In this document: one piece after another, positions 33,843-46,174 of the stretch | Position numbering within the stretch: position 1 is the stretch's first letter | Layout of the letters: each line of letters opens with the position of its first letter | Assembly (NCBI GenBank): GCA_037074535.1 | Contig: CM073466.1 | Location: forward strand, 22,202,501-22,266,500 | DNA from: Gleditsia sinensis | Taxonomy: Eukaryota; Streptophyta; Magnoliopsida; Fabales; Fabaceae | DNA: 64,000 bases | Reading direction: 5' to 3' | Translations under genes and position numbers: made by a program | The notes under the pieces: generated by a model | Databases searched by the model: none | What the model was told of the DNA's origin: nothing | Seen by the model: only the letters and a program-made list of their open reading frames with translations

Positions 33843-36800
33843 GTATGCGTTGTAGCTTTCAATGGGTTCAACCATTTCTACTGTCATTTCTGTTTCTGCT
33901 TTTTAGATTGATTACCTTATTCACTTTAATCTTCTGAATCTAATAGGCAATGCTTCAATTTTTCATTCTTCAATTTTGCTTCCTTTTTCCAATAAAATTT
34001 ACGAAAATTTGAAGGGTTGAACCCGAATCTCCGTGTAAAGGCTGATCGTAAGTTTAAAACCTGTATTTGTAGAACCATTATGATTACGAATAATATATAT
34101 ACAAATTTGTGAAGCAGTGAATGTTTGTTTTCCCTTCTTCATCATCTTTGTCTAGATTTAGTTCGGCATTTATTTTCTGCATTTTTGTTGGCTTACTCCA
34201 TTGCTGCTAGTTCTTTTTTTTTTTGGCTCTTGCTGATGAGTGATATTGTGATAAGCAGTTTCCCGCATAGGCGAAAAAGGCATATAAGTTCCAAGTCCAC
34301 TGGGTACTCCTGGACATCAAAATGTATCTAATCTGTTTAATCTTATTGAATTTGATAAGGAAATTTGTTATTATTTCCAGTTTGTAGTTTATACTAGTTT
34401 ATTTCCTTTTTTTTTTTTAAAAAAAAAGAAAACCCTTTACCTTTGTTCATGAGTGTGAAAAAAATGGTCCTCTGGGGTTTATGAGGGTTTAACTTAAGAT
34501 GATTTGATAAGTTGTATGCTCTCAGTTGACTGATACTTTTTTTTTGTCCTTAAATTTGGTTTCTCTGTATGGGGATGGAAATTTGGTTGGTTATTTTGGG
34601 TCTCTGTATGGGTAACTGGTATCTAATTTTTTTTTTTTGGGGTAAAGTATCTATTCAGAAACCCACCATTTATTCAAGAATAAGTTTTATAATTAAGTGG
34701 GAGTGTTAAAGGGTTAAGAGTTTATTATTATTATCCTTTGTATAGCCACAGAGGGTGTGTACACAACAAGTGAACAAGCCTCCACATCCACCATGTCCTG
34801 TGCTTTAATTATAAATTTCTACGTGATATCAAAGTGTTACCATCCACCATAGTCCTAGCTTCCATTTGTTTGTGATTTTTTTGTCTATTTCCACCATAGT
34901 TACCAGAGGTCTCTAGCCATCCCTGTGCATCCTACTAACAATATCCTTATATGGTAGTTGGTTTCTGACCCCAAATTCAGTTAATTTTCAGACTTGCTGT
35001 ACGACTCACTAGCACTGTAGCACATATCACCTTTCCAAAGTTGTGTGTTACTTCGGCAATGTCACCAGTGGCTATGCATCTCCCTGGTGACATCTCCGAC
35101 CAATGTTTAAATCCAAACACCCCTCTATTGGAGCCAAGGGGAGAAGAACGCATGATCTTTCTGTGCTTAATTCTCCAGCAATGCTGTTTGGTATTTTCTG
35201 GTCATCGTGTTTCACTTTAGCCTCCATGCACTCTATCTAAGGCTGTTGTGGGCCTATTCAACCTCCTTGGTAGTGTTCCAGTTCATATCGTTTCTTTTCA
35301 CACCTTTCCTGGTTTATGTTGTGCTTCTTACAAGTGACAGTTTTTCGATGGTGTGCAATTTTCTGTCCGCGTTTCGGTCGACCACCCAATTTGACACATG
35401 ATGGAGCTTGGTGGACCAAGTGACTTTTGTGCATTCTAGCTGTTTTTAGAATTATGTTCTATGTTCTAGGTTATCTTGACTCCTCTTAGAGTTTTCTGCT
35501 ATCCAAAAAGTCAACATGTTGAGGGGGCCTCTCATTGAATTCTGAATGCTACTTGTCTTTCCAAAATGTTATCAGGGGGAGTTTTGACAAACCTATCACT
35601 TATTGAAGATAAGTCTTACAAATTAAGTGGGAGTTTATTATTATCAGGAGCCTTGTAGTTATCCCTTGTGGTATCTTTAGAGTTGTTATCCCCTTGAAGG
35701 ATTATCCTTTGTAATCAATTTATCCAGTTTTGGGGGCAGCAAAGGAGGGTGTATGTGCACTACAAGTGAGCAAACCTTTCCATTCACAATACCTTTGCTT
35801 TAACAATAAATTTTAATAGTATCCAATGCCCATTATCTGAAATATTTGGAATTTATAAGGTATTTGATATGAGTTACCTAAAAGTAATATATAAAATAAA
35901 GACAATTTGGATATTATTTTGGGGTATTTTTTCAATTGCCTATATCTATTATTGAAACAAGTACTTGTTACCTGGTTTTTGTGTTATTTTGGTTGATTTT
36001 TTTTGATATAGACTATTTAAGTTGCATTTATTAGAAATTTATGTTTTTTTGGTTGGTTCAGTTTCAAATATTGACTATTGGTTTAAGTGGTTCCAGTTTC
36101 AAATGGCCAAAATTTTTTGGATACCTGACCAATTATCCGTATCTCTATGGTGGGGAAATAATAATTTTGCAGTAGGTTTGTTGGTATTTGCAGTTAAAAC
36201 TTAAGAATTAAGAAACTCATGATATCTGTTTTTTTCTTCAGTGGTATGGTTGTTTGAATGATATATGAAAATATTTAAATGCAGACAGTTGGTTTCCTTT
36301 TGAGATCCTGTGGTGCAACAGGTCTTTTGGCGTTTGGGGTGGGGGAGAGGGGGTTTGTATCAAGGCATGCTTTTCCACCCTTAATATTTTGTTCCAAATT
36401 CTTGTAGGAGTGGGGACTGGGAATGTTAAAGAGGATCATTTTGAATTTTTGTAGTTGGAGTTTTCTAGTAAAATTTAAGAATGAGGATGTATTTGGGTAT
36501 TGCAAACTTGGTGTCTGAAAATATTGCACCAAGTAAATGTTTAATGCATTTGCCATGGGAATCACATTCTTTTTGGACTTTACTTGGGGTTAATTATGGA
36601 TGATCATGGCCCACGTTTTTGTTGTTAAATTAAGAATTAAATCTTTGTTACAAATCTGCATGCTTGATTTTCAACTACTGTGTTTTTTTTCCTTGTTTTT
36701 TAATGTTCTCTTTGTTCCTTCAGGCAGATAACTAATCCTCATGTTTTGTACTTCTTCCCTTTCTTAATAAAACTTCTTCGTTTATCCAAAAAAAAAAATT

Positions 36801-37297
36801 ATATTTGTTACAAACTCATCTTAAGATAACCAATTTATAATTATTTTTTAGTGATGTTCACAGGAAATTGAGTTCATGATTATTATGATAAATTTTTGAG
36901 TTGTTATATGTTACAATCACTAATTTTTACCATTTCAAAGAATTTTAATAAACTGGGCATCGTATGATGTTTATTAAACACACCAAATCAAGGGTTCAAA
37001 ATAAAATATACAATGAACTTTATATGTACAATTTTTTTTTATGGGATTACACTTGGTGTATATTACTAGTTTGTCTTTATACGCAAATGTTGTTTTCCCA
37101 GGCTTAGAGAATTACAATAGATAAGCAAAATGAACTGTTGAGTTTATGATCAGCCTCAATTCGTTCAAGTGTTTGTGCCCATCCAATTATTTACAATCTA
37201 TTTTTGGTTTTCATCTATCTTAATATACTTTTTGGCCCTGCCATGCACAGCTGTCTATTTTTTATTGTAATAATTTCCTTTTAGTTTCTATTTGCAG
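33843..37297 (+). other. Probable 5'-UTR intron of the DUF604 gene
   Basis: T-rich on the plus strand as plant introns are. It carries a TRIM-like element at about 34650-35860. No coding exon was recognised in it. Its ends are inferred only from splice signals. Confidence 0.4.
34650..35860 (+). mobile_element. TRIM-like (short LTR) retroelement
   Basis: Two related segments, about 34655-34845 and 35590-35860. Each starts with ...aagataagt/aataagttt...aattaagtgggag and a purine tract. Both then carry an LTR-like block with gagggtgt...acaagtga.caa.cct and tttaa.ataaattt. After the first copy comes a primer-site-like gatatcaaagtg. The ~750 bp between them has no pol domains. Short LTRs, a PBS and a PPT without genes suggest a TRIM, with the copies arranged as a partial tandem. 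The boundaries are loose. Confidence 0.5.
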
Positions 37298-37409
37298 GTG
37301 CAGCAAGCTTGATTGGGTTGTGTTGCTATTTCTCGTGTTCTAAAAATCCTGTATACATATTTTAGCTTCAGCTTTTTCACCTTCTCTCTTCTGGTGGTGG
37401 GAGGAAGCA

Positions 37410-39311
37410 ATGAACATTGGAGTGATGGTGATGATGACCCAAACATTAAAGACGATTGTGTCATCCTATCATGATCATGACAAAAATTCCCGTCTGTCTC
37501 CTTTCCCTCCTCACCAATCTGGAAGCCGTCAGTGGCGCCAAATCCGTATAGGTACCTTGACCATTGCCATAGCAGCACTCCTCATCTCTACTATTGCCTG
37601 GCTTTCCCTAGTTTTCTCTCACACCACCAGCCTGTGCTTACACCGCCTTAGAGAATGGGAAGGTAGCCCCAATTTTCTCCCTTGGAAGAACTGTGTTCCT
37701 GATTGGCTTTCAAATGTCACACCACCTCCTCCTCTCCAAGTTGGGTACAGGTGGGATCATATTCACAATGATAGCGGTATATTTGAACAGGAAGATTTAT
37801 CACTTAAACATATTGTTTTTGGTGTTGCTGGATCATCTCAGTTATGGAGACGGCGGAAAGAATATGTAAGGCTTTGGTGGCGTCCCAATGATATGCGTGG
37901 CCATGTATGGTTAGAGGAACAAGTACCTCAAGAAAATGGAGATGATTTATTGCCTCGTATAATGGTTTCTGAGGACATCTCACGCTTCCGCTACACAAAT
38001 CCCATTGGTCACCCTTCTGGCCTGCGAATTTCTCGCATTGTCACTGAAAGTTTTCACCTTGGCCTTTCAGATGTGCGCTGGTTTGTCCTCTGTGATGATG
38101 ATACTATTTTCAATGTGGATAACCTTGTTGATGTCCTCAACAAGTATGATTCCTCTGAAATGATTTACATAGGTAGCCCCTCAGAGAGCCATTCAGCAAA
38201 CACGTATTTCAGCCACTCCATGGCCTTTGGTGGTGGTGGAATTGCAATAAGTCATCCCCTTGCAAAGGCACTCACTGAGATTCTTGATGAGTGTATTGAG
38301 AGGTACCCAAAACTCTATGGTAGTGATGATCGACTGCATGCCTGCATAACTGAACTTGGCATTCCTCTCACCTGGGAGCATGGTTTTCACCAGGTGTTTT
38401 GCCAATCAATCTTCCCTTTCCTTCCTCTGAATAGTTATTACTTCATTTTTTTTTATTCTTTCCATTTTCAAAAAGAAGTAAAGTTTGGTAAGAATTATTA
38501 CATGATTGATAGCTAAACTTTTTCTATCATCTATTTTTTCCCTTTTTCCTTTTTCAGTGGGATATAAGGGGTGATGCCCACGGTCTTCTATCTTCTCACC
38601 CAATTGCGCCATTTGTGTCAATTCATCATGTTGAAGCTGTTGATCCCTTCTATCCTGGCTTAAGTTCTTTGGATAGCCTGAAACTCTTTACAAAGGCCAT
38701 GAGAGCTGATCCTAGAAGTTTTTTGCAGCGGTCTATTTGTTATGACCATGCACGGCATTTGACATTTTCTGTCTCACTTGGTTATGTTGTTCAAGTCCTG
38801 CCAAACATTGTTTTTCCTCGTGAGTTGGAGCGCTCAGAACGAACCTACTCAGCTTGGAATGGTATAAGTCAAAGGAATGAATTTGATTTTGATGCCAGGG
38901 ACCCATCCAGATCTATTTGTAAAAACCCTATTCTCTTCTTCTTGAAAGATGCTGGAAAAGAAGGTAATGCTTCTTGGGGTTCATATGTACGGACTAGAGA
39001 AAGAGATGATTTTAGAAAGAAAGTTTTCTGCTTTCCTCATCCATCCCCTCTTCGTAATGTGCTAGAAGTTCGGGTATTGGTGCAGCCATTGAGCAAGAAT
39101 TGGCATTTGGTATGTTACATAGCACTTTGGGATGTTGTATGATAGTATAACAAGTTTTGAGTTTTCAATTTAAATGAAATCTCTGAATTCCATTGTTGGG
39201 TTGTCCTAGGTACCACGTCGTCTCTGTTGTAGACAAAGCCAAACAGGGAAAGAAATTCTTCAAATAACAGTCGGACAGTGCGGGAAGGGAGCTTTCAGCT
39301 CTGTTTACTGA
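37410..39311 (+). CDS. DUF604-family glycosyltransferase (GT31-like)
   Basis: Three coding exons, 37410-38393, 38558-39109 and 39210-39311, joined in phase 0 (CAG|GTG...TTTTCAG|TGG and TTG|GTATGT...CCTAG|GTA), give 545 residues, a normal length for this plant family. It is a type II membrane protein. A short basic cytosolic N-terminus precedes a membrane helix at about 48-70, and a lumenal catalytic domain follows. Motifs are HIVFGVAGSSQLW, the metal/nucleotide-sugar binding CDDDTIF (DDD at 229-231), FGGGGIAIS and GSDDRLHACI, then WDIRGD and PVAPF-like SSHPIAPFVSIHH. It is expected to add a sugar in the Golgi, but acceptor and donor are unknown. The ATG at 37410 is the first in frame; nearby in-frame ATGs (codons 6, 8 and 9) are alternatives. 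The exons show no damage. Confidence 0.9.
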
Positions 39312-41829
39312 TATTTTATGTGGGTTTTGTGGGATGGCATTGTAGGCTTACTGTCTTATGGTTTGTACATGAAGAGCTAATTCCAATCGGCCTCAGTTTG
39401 ATTTTAACCTTTGATTGAGCTTCTGTGAACTTCTTATTCTGTATGGAATGCTTAGACACATGTAACTACAGATGGCAGAGAAGAGGTTCTTAATACCAAA
39501 TGCTGTATTGAGTCTTCAAAACTTCACTCATGATTTACATTTTCTTCTGCTTTTTGTTTCCTTTTGTTCCTTTCCTGTTAAGAGGCTATTTTATTATAGA
39601 ATGGGACTTGGCATTTAGACATTTATAATGAAGTATGAGAAACTAGTACATGTATTGTATAGGTTGGTGATGTTTTTATTGGGCTTCTGAGCTACTGTTG
39701 TCCATTGCTGAGGTCAAATGTCACAGCATCTTTTTAATTAATGTTCAACTGGTATTAATATGTTGACAGCATTTTATAAATCAAAAGCCTTAAGGACATT
39801 AATTCATGAGACACAAGCTGATTAATCAAGTATATTTACTCGTGGAACATTCTGTTTATCTTTAAGTGTCTCTTTGATGATGGTCAACTGATGTAACCTG
39901 TTTTTTATCTTTATGTTTATTTCTTTCTTCTTCTTTTCTGAGTGTGAAGGAAATAAATGCACCTGTTTCAAGGGCAATGTTATACTGTATTGAATGACAA
40001 ACAACAGCTTTTTACTGATGAATTTGGAAACTGACTCTTTTTAATTTTTTAAATGTATCTATTTAGAGACTAGACACACACTGAGGACTTACATTTCTGC
40101 ATATAAATTTACATAAGGAATTTTTTTTCTTCAATGAAAAATGAAGAGTTTACAACAGGTGACTTCAAAGTTAACTTGAGGATTCTTAGGTAAACAAAAA
40201 CATTACTTTAGAGAATATTTCGATGAGAGAACTGTATTGCACGGACTAGGAAGAAGCTAATTGCACATACTTAGATTGAAGAGCATTGTAAAGTTTTGCT
40301 TTTGGTTCTCATCTTAATAGTTCTTAATCCAATCTTTATATGAATTAAATGGTTAAGAAAGAATTGATAAATGTAGAAAGTTTGTTATCTTTAAGTTTGT
40401 GCAAATAGCACTATTCTATAGAATATGATTAGTTTTGGAATACCTTAAGTTCTTCCAATCAGTATCTGCTACAAGGTACAATTTAGAACATAGTTTTTTC
40501 TGCATGGAGTTTACAAACAATATAATAGTAAAATTTTAATATGTAAAAGAAGGTAATGGCAAGGAATTTGGTTAAATCTATAGAATAGTTAACTTTTCTC
40601 TATGGTTCCATGTTTTATTCATCTATAATTCATCATATTGGTGCAACATTAGTTCTGTGTATCTTTCAAACTACCTTGGTTTACTATAAGCCTTATTGTC
40701 AGTAGTTTGATTTGTGGCAACTCAACTATTGCTGGCTGTATAAATCTTCTACTCTATGTTATAAAGTGTTTTTTTTTTTGGAACCCCAGGGATAAACCCC
40801 ACTTTTACTGCCTCTAACTTTTCCTGTCACCTTTCCTCTGTGTAAGCCCAAGAAAACAAAGAGACCCATCTTTGAACCCATCTTTGAAAGACCATAATCT
40901 TCTTCACCTCTCAGCAAACTCACTTTTAGCTCCACCTGATTCTTCTCTGCATGTAAAGCACTACAAGACACAGCTCTTCCTTCTTCAAGTTTAGAAAAAT
41001 AGCAACAAGGTCGGTGCACCAAAATAAATAAATAAATAAAGCAACAAGGTTGAGCCTCTCTTCCTTCCATTGTTCCTCTCTTTTCCCTTAACATCTCTGG
41101 TTTATGTTCATCATTTTAGTGAGAGCAAGGTGACATCTAATTGGTGCCTAAATTCCCTTTCTGCTAGGGAATTTTCACGTGAAGTTGAAATTCAGTCTTC
41201 CTACAACCAAGTCTCAGGCTTTATATTAGTTCCAGAAGATACATGAAAGCTGTGTCATTGATTCATTTTCCTCTGACCAAACGCTGGAACCCCTTTTCAT
41301 TCTCACATTAAAGGTATTGATCCTTCAGCCAGTTAATCTGATCTTAGCTTTTTCTTGGATATTATATAGATGTGAACGGGCTACAAATTTGAGTATGTGG
41401 TTTTGGTGGCTGATTATCTGATTTAGCAGTTGGATTTTGAAGTTTGTGTCTGTTTTTGCTGTTTATTTTTTGTTGTTTCAAGAACTTTTTATGGAAGTTG
41501 CTTATAAGATGAAATATTGCATTTTGGCCATATTTTACTTGGAGTTCCTTGACTACTGTTGTTTACTTCTGACCATTAATGAGTAAAGACCAAAACTGCC
41601 AAACTTCAGAAAGGAAAAATCAAGTTGAGACCTCTGTATAATATATAATATTTGTGATAATCTTATAGTTTTTTAATCATAATGTGTTGAGAATTCGGAC
41701 TCTTGATTATTCTAAGTTTATTCATGTAATATTTCTTTTAATTTCTTACTCTTTATCCTAATAAGGAGGAGTTTTTTTAACAAGCTTATTTGCAAATCTA
41801 AGATTCTCTCTGAGGTCAAGTCCTTTTTC
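39312..41829. other. 3' flank of the DUF604 gene and spacer
   Basis: 39312 to about 39620 is probably the 3' UTR. The rest shows no gene. At 40768-40780 a T-run opens a less AT-rich block (to about 41095) with a 111-codon minus ORF. This could be a retrocopy with its poly(A) at 40768, but no protein family is recognisable. Confidence 0.4.
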
Positions 41830-42200
41830 TGAAGTGCAGTACTCAGTAGAATTAATACTACTGACATGCTGCAGGTATGCGACAGCTCTTTCTGCTGCTG
41901 ATATTTATATCATGTGTATGGTTAATTCAGAATCAGCTGCCCACCTTTTTTTACATTATCGGGCTTTTTTTCTTCTGTGGAATAAGGTGTTTGGAGAACA
42001 TTGCGTATGTACTACGACACTGGTGCAATATCTTTCGACAAGGTTTAAAGGGTTTTGGTAGGAATAAGGAGGCCAAAACTGTAGCAATGAGCAGTTTTTG
42101 TGGTGTTATGGTGCATTTGATTGGAGAGGAATGCAAACATTTCTAATTGTCTGTCTATTCAGATGCTGTACGACAGGATTTCTTTTATGGCTTCCCTATC
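41830..42200 (+). pseudogene. LINE C-terminal zf-RVT fragment
   Basis: Translation gives IMCMVNSESAAHLFLHYRAF, then LLWNKVFG and VAMSSFCGVMVHLIGEEC. This matches the zinc-binding domain that follows RT in plant LINEs (C..C......H...H, then W..vfg..., then a W-x-x-W-xERN stretch). The reading frame switches once around 42055. No RT core or poly(A) tail is adjacent. Confidence 0.6.
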
Positions 42201-43129
42201 GTGTCTTCCTCATGGTTCTTATAAGGGAGTCTATCTTTTTGGAAATCAGGGATTCTGTTACTTTGTTGCATGTATGATTTTTTGTAGGTTTTAACTTTCA
42301 TTTTTCCTTTTCTGTTCTATTGTTTCTGTGTAGTATAATTGTTACACACACACCCCTAGCTTTGGAAACAAGGGAATATTGCTGTAATAATATTGTTTTC
42401 AGATTTGATGAAAAGATAAATTTTTAGTAGTTCTATTTATTATGATTTATTTGATTGCTTTTTCTTCTATATGCATAAAGTGGATGATGATACATCATGA
42501 ATCTTCTATTTTAAATAATGTTAGCTCTTGCTTAGCTTATATTGGCTGGGTAATTATCTTTTAAAACTCATGCTTTATTTTATATATTTGTTATTTTTAA
42601 AGGTAGTTAGCTAGACACTAGAGAAGGTTTGAGAGTATTCTAATCTTCAATTTTTTATTTTTATATATTTTATTTATTACTTGAAAAAACATAACCACTA
42701 ATTTTATTCCTTACTAACAGGCTATTTTTTGTTTTTGTTTTTTTTGGATCTGTTGGGGCAACTGCTCGCATTTGGAGGTCAAGTTTTGATAGTCCCATTT
42801 GTGAAACACGAGTAGAACTACCTTCCTTAGAGTCACAACTAGAGGCTGTTCAGAGCTTCGTAAATATTTCTTGCAATAATAACAAATAGTGTAAATAAAT
42901 GTAAAATTACATATAATATAAATATGTTATAAGTCAAAATTAGACTTACATATATGACTTGAGACTTCTTGTCACCTCAAGTGTTGTCTTTCTTGAGAAT
43001 GCAGCCGAAGAAACAACTCCTCATTAGTGGGCACTCAACTCATTTTTTGGACTTATGGTACAAAATAAAATATAAATTATTAGGTATAATAAATAAAAAT
43101 ATTATATATACACAATTAAAATAATGAAA
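42201..43129. other. Spacer, little recognisable
   Basis: AT-rich. The segment at 42760-42850 is less AT-rich and may be the outer end of the transposase remnant next to it. No gene seen. Confidence 0.35.
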
Positions 43130-44199
43130 AAAATATATTGAAAATTCATGTCATACCATCCTTTCTCTATAAACAGTGGTAGAAAGAGAGCCCCCACTAT
43201 GTTTTGTTGATAAGAGTCTAGTGCAATTTTAGCCTCTATTTTTTTTTTTTTTATATTGGCTTGCTCAGACCAGTTCTTAAACTCCTTGGCTTTGCCAATA
43301 CACCTTTAACTCCTCTAGTATGGCTTCTTTAATGAAGCTTGGATTTTCTCATTTTTTGTAGGCATTGGACAAAGCACTCTCTAGGTGCCTAGCACCTAAG
43401 CTTCAAAGTTACGTCTCATTTGATAGGCATGCTTAGGGGTCCAGTTATAATATTTTTGAAAGGTAATAATGTCAGTAATTATTAATTAATTATATAACAT
43501 AGTAACAACACTGGGACACATGAATGAAATATTAAAATATGCTTACAAATTCTTTAAACCACATTTCTCCCTGGAGAAACTTTACTCCAACAAATTTGCT
43601 CTTAAAGATGTTTACTATTTTGTCAACCACATTGTGCTGCTTATAGATAGATATTATACTAAAATTAAATAAAACATTTAAAATTATATAAATACTTACC
43701 CCCTTCCTCCATCAGGGATCATTATCAGCTTTGCAATCGGCTCGTAACAATTGCGCCTTCCTGTCAATGAAGTCGTCTTCGATGTAGTCGGGGACTGGGG
43801 ATCAGATTTTGCAGCCGACTTCGAAGATTGAGAGATCAATCCACGATAGGTTGAAAATGGAAGAATATGTCCCAGAGGAATAAAGAAATCATCTAGCGCA
43901 TTGCTGTTGCATTTAGCTTGTGGAAACAATTGTGTAGATGCGTTGCCACATTTTGTGGTGGAAAGCTCACTGCGACTTATCAGTCCATGGCCTCCCGTGG
44001 TTGAAACGCCCCTTCTTTGGTTTGACATCCTAAAAACAAAATAATATATAAAAAATCTGCCTAACTACTCGGCGCCACTACCTCCAGCTTGTGGAAACAG
44101 CTGTGTGTAGAGGCGTCGCTACCTTTCGTCGTGGAAGGCTAAGTGCCGCCTCTCAGTCCAAGGCCTCTGGTGGCCAAAGAGCGTCTACCCTTATCCGAC
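43130..44199 (-). pseudogene. Ptta/En/Spm-type plant transposase remnant
   Basis: A Gly/Ser-rich N-terminal exon (ATG at 44028, MSNQRRGVSTTGGHG) ends in IPDGGRG and a GTAAGT donor near 43696. The next piece (about 43555-43640) encodes VDKIVNIFKSKFVG...MWFKEF. Further pieces near 43270-43340 encode KEFKNWSEQA, and near 43170-43220 HSGGSLSTTVYRER. The order matches the plant transposase Ptta/En/Spm family (IPDG..., W F.EF, K..S..., H..GS.S...). Stops and frameshifts abound. The N-terminal exon is present twice (see 44090-44199). No CACTA ends were found. Confidence 0.55.
44060..44199 (-). repeat. Duplicated N-terminal exon of the transposase remnant
   Basis: The segment from about 44060 to 44199, plus its 3' flank aaaaaacaaaataat, aligns with 43905-44028 and its flank. 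Both contain agcttgtggaaaca, gtggaa.gct and cagtcca.ggcct. The outer copy has an in-frame stop. Confidence 0.65.
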
Positions 44200-46166
44200 A
44201 TTTAAAAAACAAAATAATCACAAAATTATATATAAGTTGCACATTTAATAATAAATAACAAAATAATCATAAAAATATATATTTTAAAACTAATGTATTC
44301 TAGATTATATATTAGCTAATAAATTATAGATAATAAATTATATATAGTTAATTAACTAATTATAAACAATAATTGATAATAAAAAATGAAAATAAATTTT
44401 AAATAATAAATTGGTTAATGTTATATTTTGTTCAAATCCTATTGTTCAAATCCTATAAATTACCTAACTTTAAATATAATGAGTATTTGGTTAATTTTTG
44501 TTGTCAGTTTCTATAAATCACCTAAAAATTTATATAACATATTTTTACTCAATATATGTTTTTAATATAAAATACAACTAATTATTTTCAAACATAATTC
44601 GAGTCCTCTAGAGGTACGTAATTAATTCAAACATAATGCGAATAAATATATTAATAATTAGTATTTAATTTAATTATTTTTTTACATACAAAATAACCTA
44701 AAACTAAGTCATAACTTGATGTCTGTATAAAATGTATTATATAAACTACAACTAATTTTGAAACATACAAATATAATATTAATGCATTATTTACACCATA
44801 CATTACACAATCAATTAAGGTAACTCCTATACGTATTGATACATAGATAGAAAAAATTAAATACGCAGAATTTAGTACAACAAAGTCATCAGAGTGTTCA
44901 TTTATTATATAAAAAAAATGCAATATAGTATATCAAACATAAATACTATAAACTATAAAAAAATTAATGCAATTCACATGATTTATTTTATCTAAAAAAA
45001 TTATAATAAAAATTAATACATGCATTAATTTAAATAAACCAGCTTACTAAAAAAAAATTCAACATGTTATACACAACTTGATGATGTTAACTTGTATAAT
45101 AAAAATATCCAGATAAAAACCAAAATAAGATAACCTAATTAAAACATATAACATTAGCGACAGAAAACTTACTATAACTAAATATAAAATTAATATAAAA
45201 TAATATAATTATTTTATCTTAAAAGTTGTCCGAGTAACCACAATCTTTGAGGGACCACGAGCTAGGATCACAAAGATTAAGAGGGACCCACAAAAATAAA
45301 GTTGGGACCATGAGTATGGCAGAGAATTAAGAATGATAATAAAATGGAGGGAGAGGTGGCTCGACGACGAACGGTGGAGTTTAGGGTTTAGGGAGGATAT
45401 TCAATCAATAGGGACTTTTCCAATTCACATTTGGGGTTTGATTTTCTTAGTGCACAGTTTAATTTGTAGTTATTGCAATGGCTGCTGCAACCATGGAGTA
45501 TAATGCCCGTGCATGCTAGCACATGCATACTCACAATTGTTATCATTGTTCTTGCCTTCTAGGTCCAATCTGTGTTCTTTTTTCTTCTTGTCATGGTGTT
45601 GGTTGAAAACTCTGTTATCTTCCAAAATTTTGCCTTTCCTGTTTTATTTTCTTAAAGGTGCAATGGGAAGCTTTATATATTTAATTTTATAGTTTCACAA
45701 GTGCATAATTTGATAATCTATTCAAATTTAATTGAATTTGCTGAAAAAAAATTGTATTAGTTGGATCAATTCAGATTAACATGTTTAAAATAATTATATT
45801 TTATAAAAAATTAAATTTACATGAATAAGTTAGGTGTAAATTTTTAAAATATGCTCAAACCCGAACCGATCTGAGATATAAATTTTGTTTTTCATATACT
45901 ATAGTATAGTCTAGTGATTTTCTCAAATTCAAATCAAACCAACATACTCGACATAACTTAAATTTTTTGAATAATTTGAAACTTCGATAAATGACATGTG
46001 TTAATTTTTCAATTCAAATGTTATGTAATCAATTTGAGTTTGGTTCAAGTTGACCAATACTTATCCCTACTTTCATAGCTTGAGTATTTTCGCAATTATG
46101 ATTTGTTGATTGTCTTGATCCTAATATTTATCTTCTATTAGGAGAAAATGTATTTATATTTTTATG
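44200..46166. other. AT-rich intergenic region
   Basis: No gene recognised. The block at 45230-45420 is less AT-rich (ccacaatctttgaggg...agggtttaggg) but has no long frame. From about 46103 the sequence is the left part of a duplicated host segment (see 50037-50475). Confidence 0.4.
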
Positions 46167-46174
46167 GTCTGGGT

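Noticed and set aside
33644..33937. 97-codon plus ORF with hydrophobic tail
   Set aside because: Runs through a good splice donor (33843) into T-rich intron; the hydrophobic tail is just TTT/CTT codons.
40759..41094. 111-codon minus ORF near a T-run, possible retrocopy
   Set aside because: No family resemblance, no clear TSD; left as an open note only.
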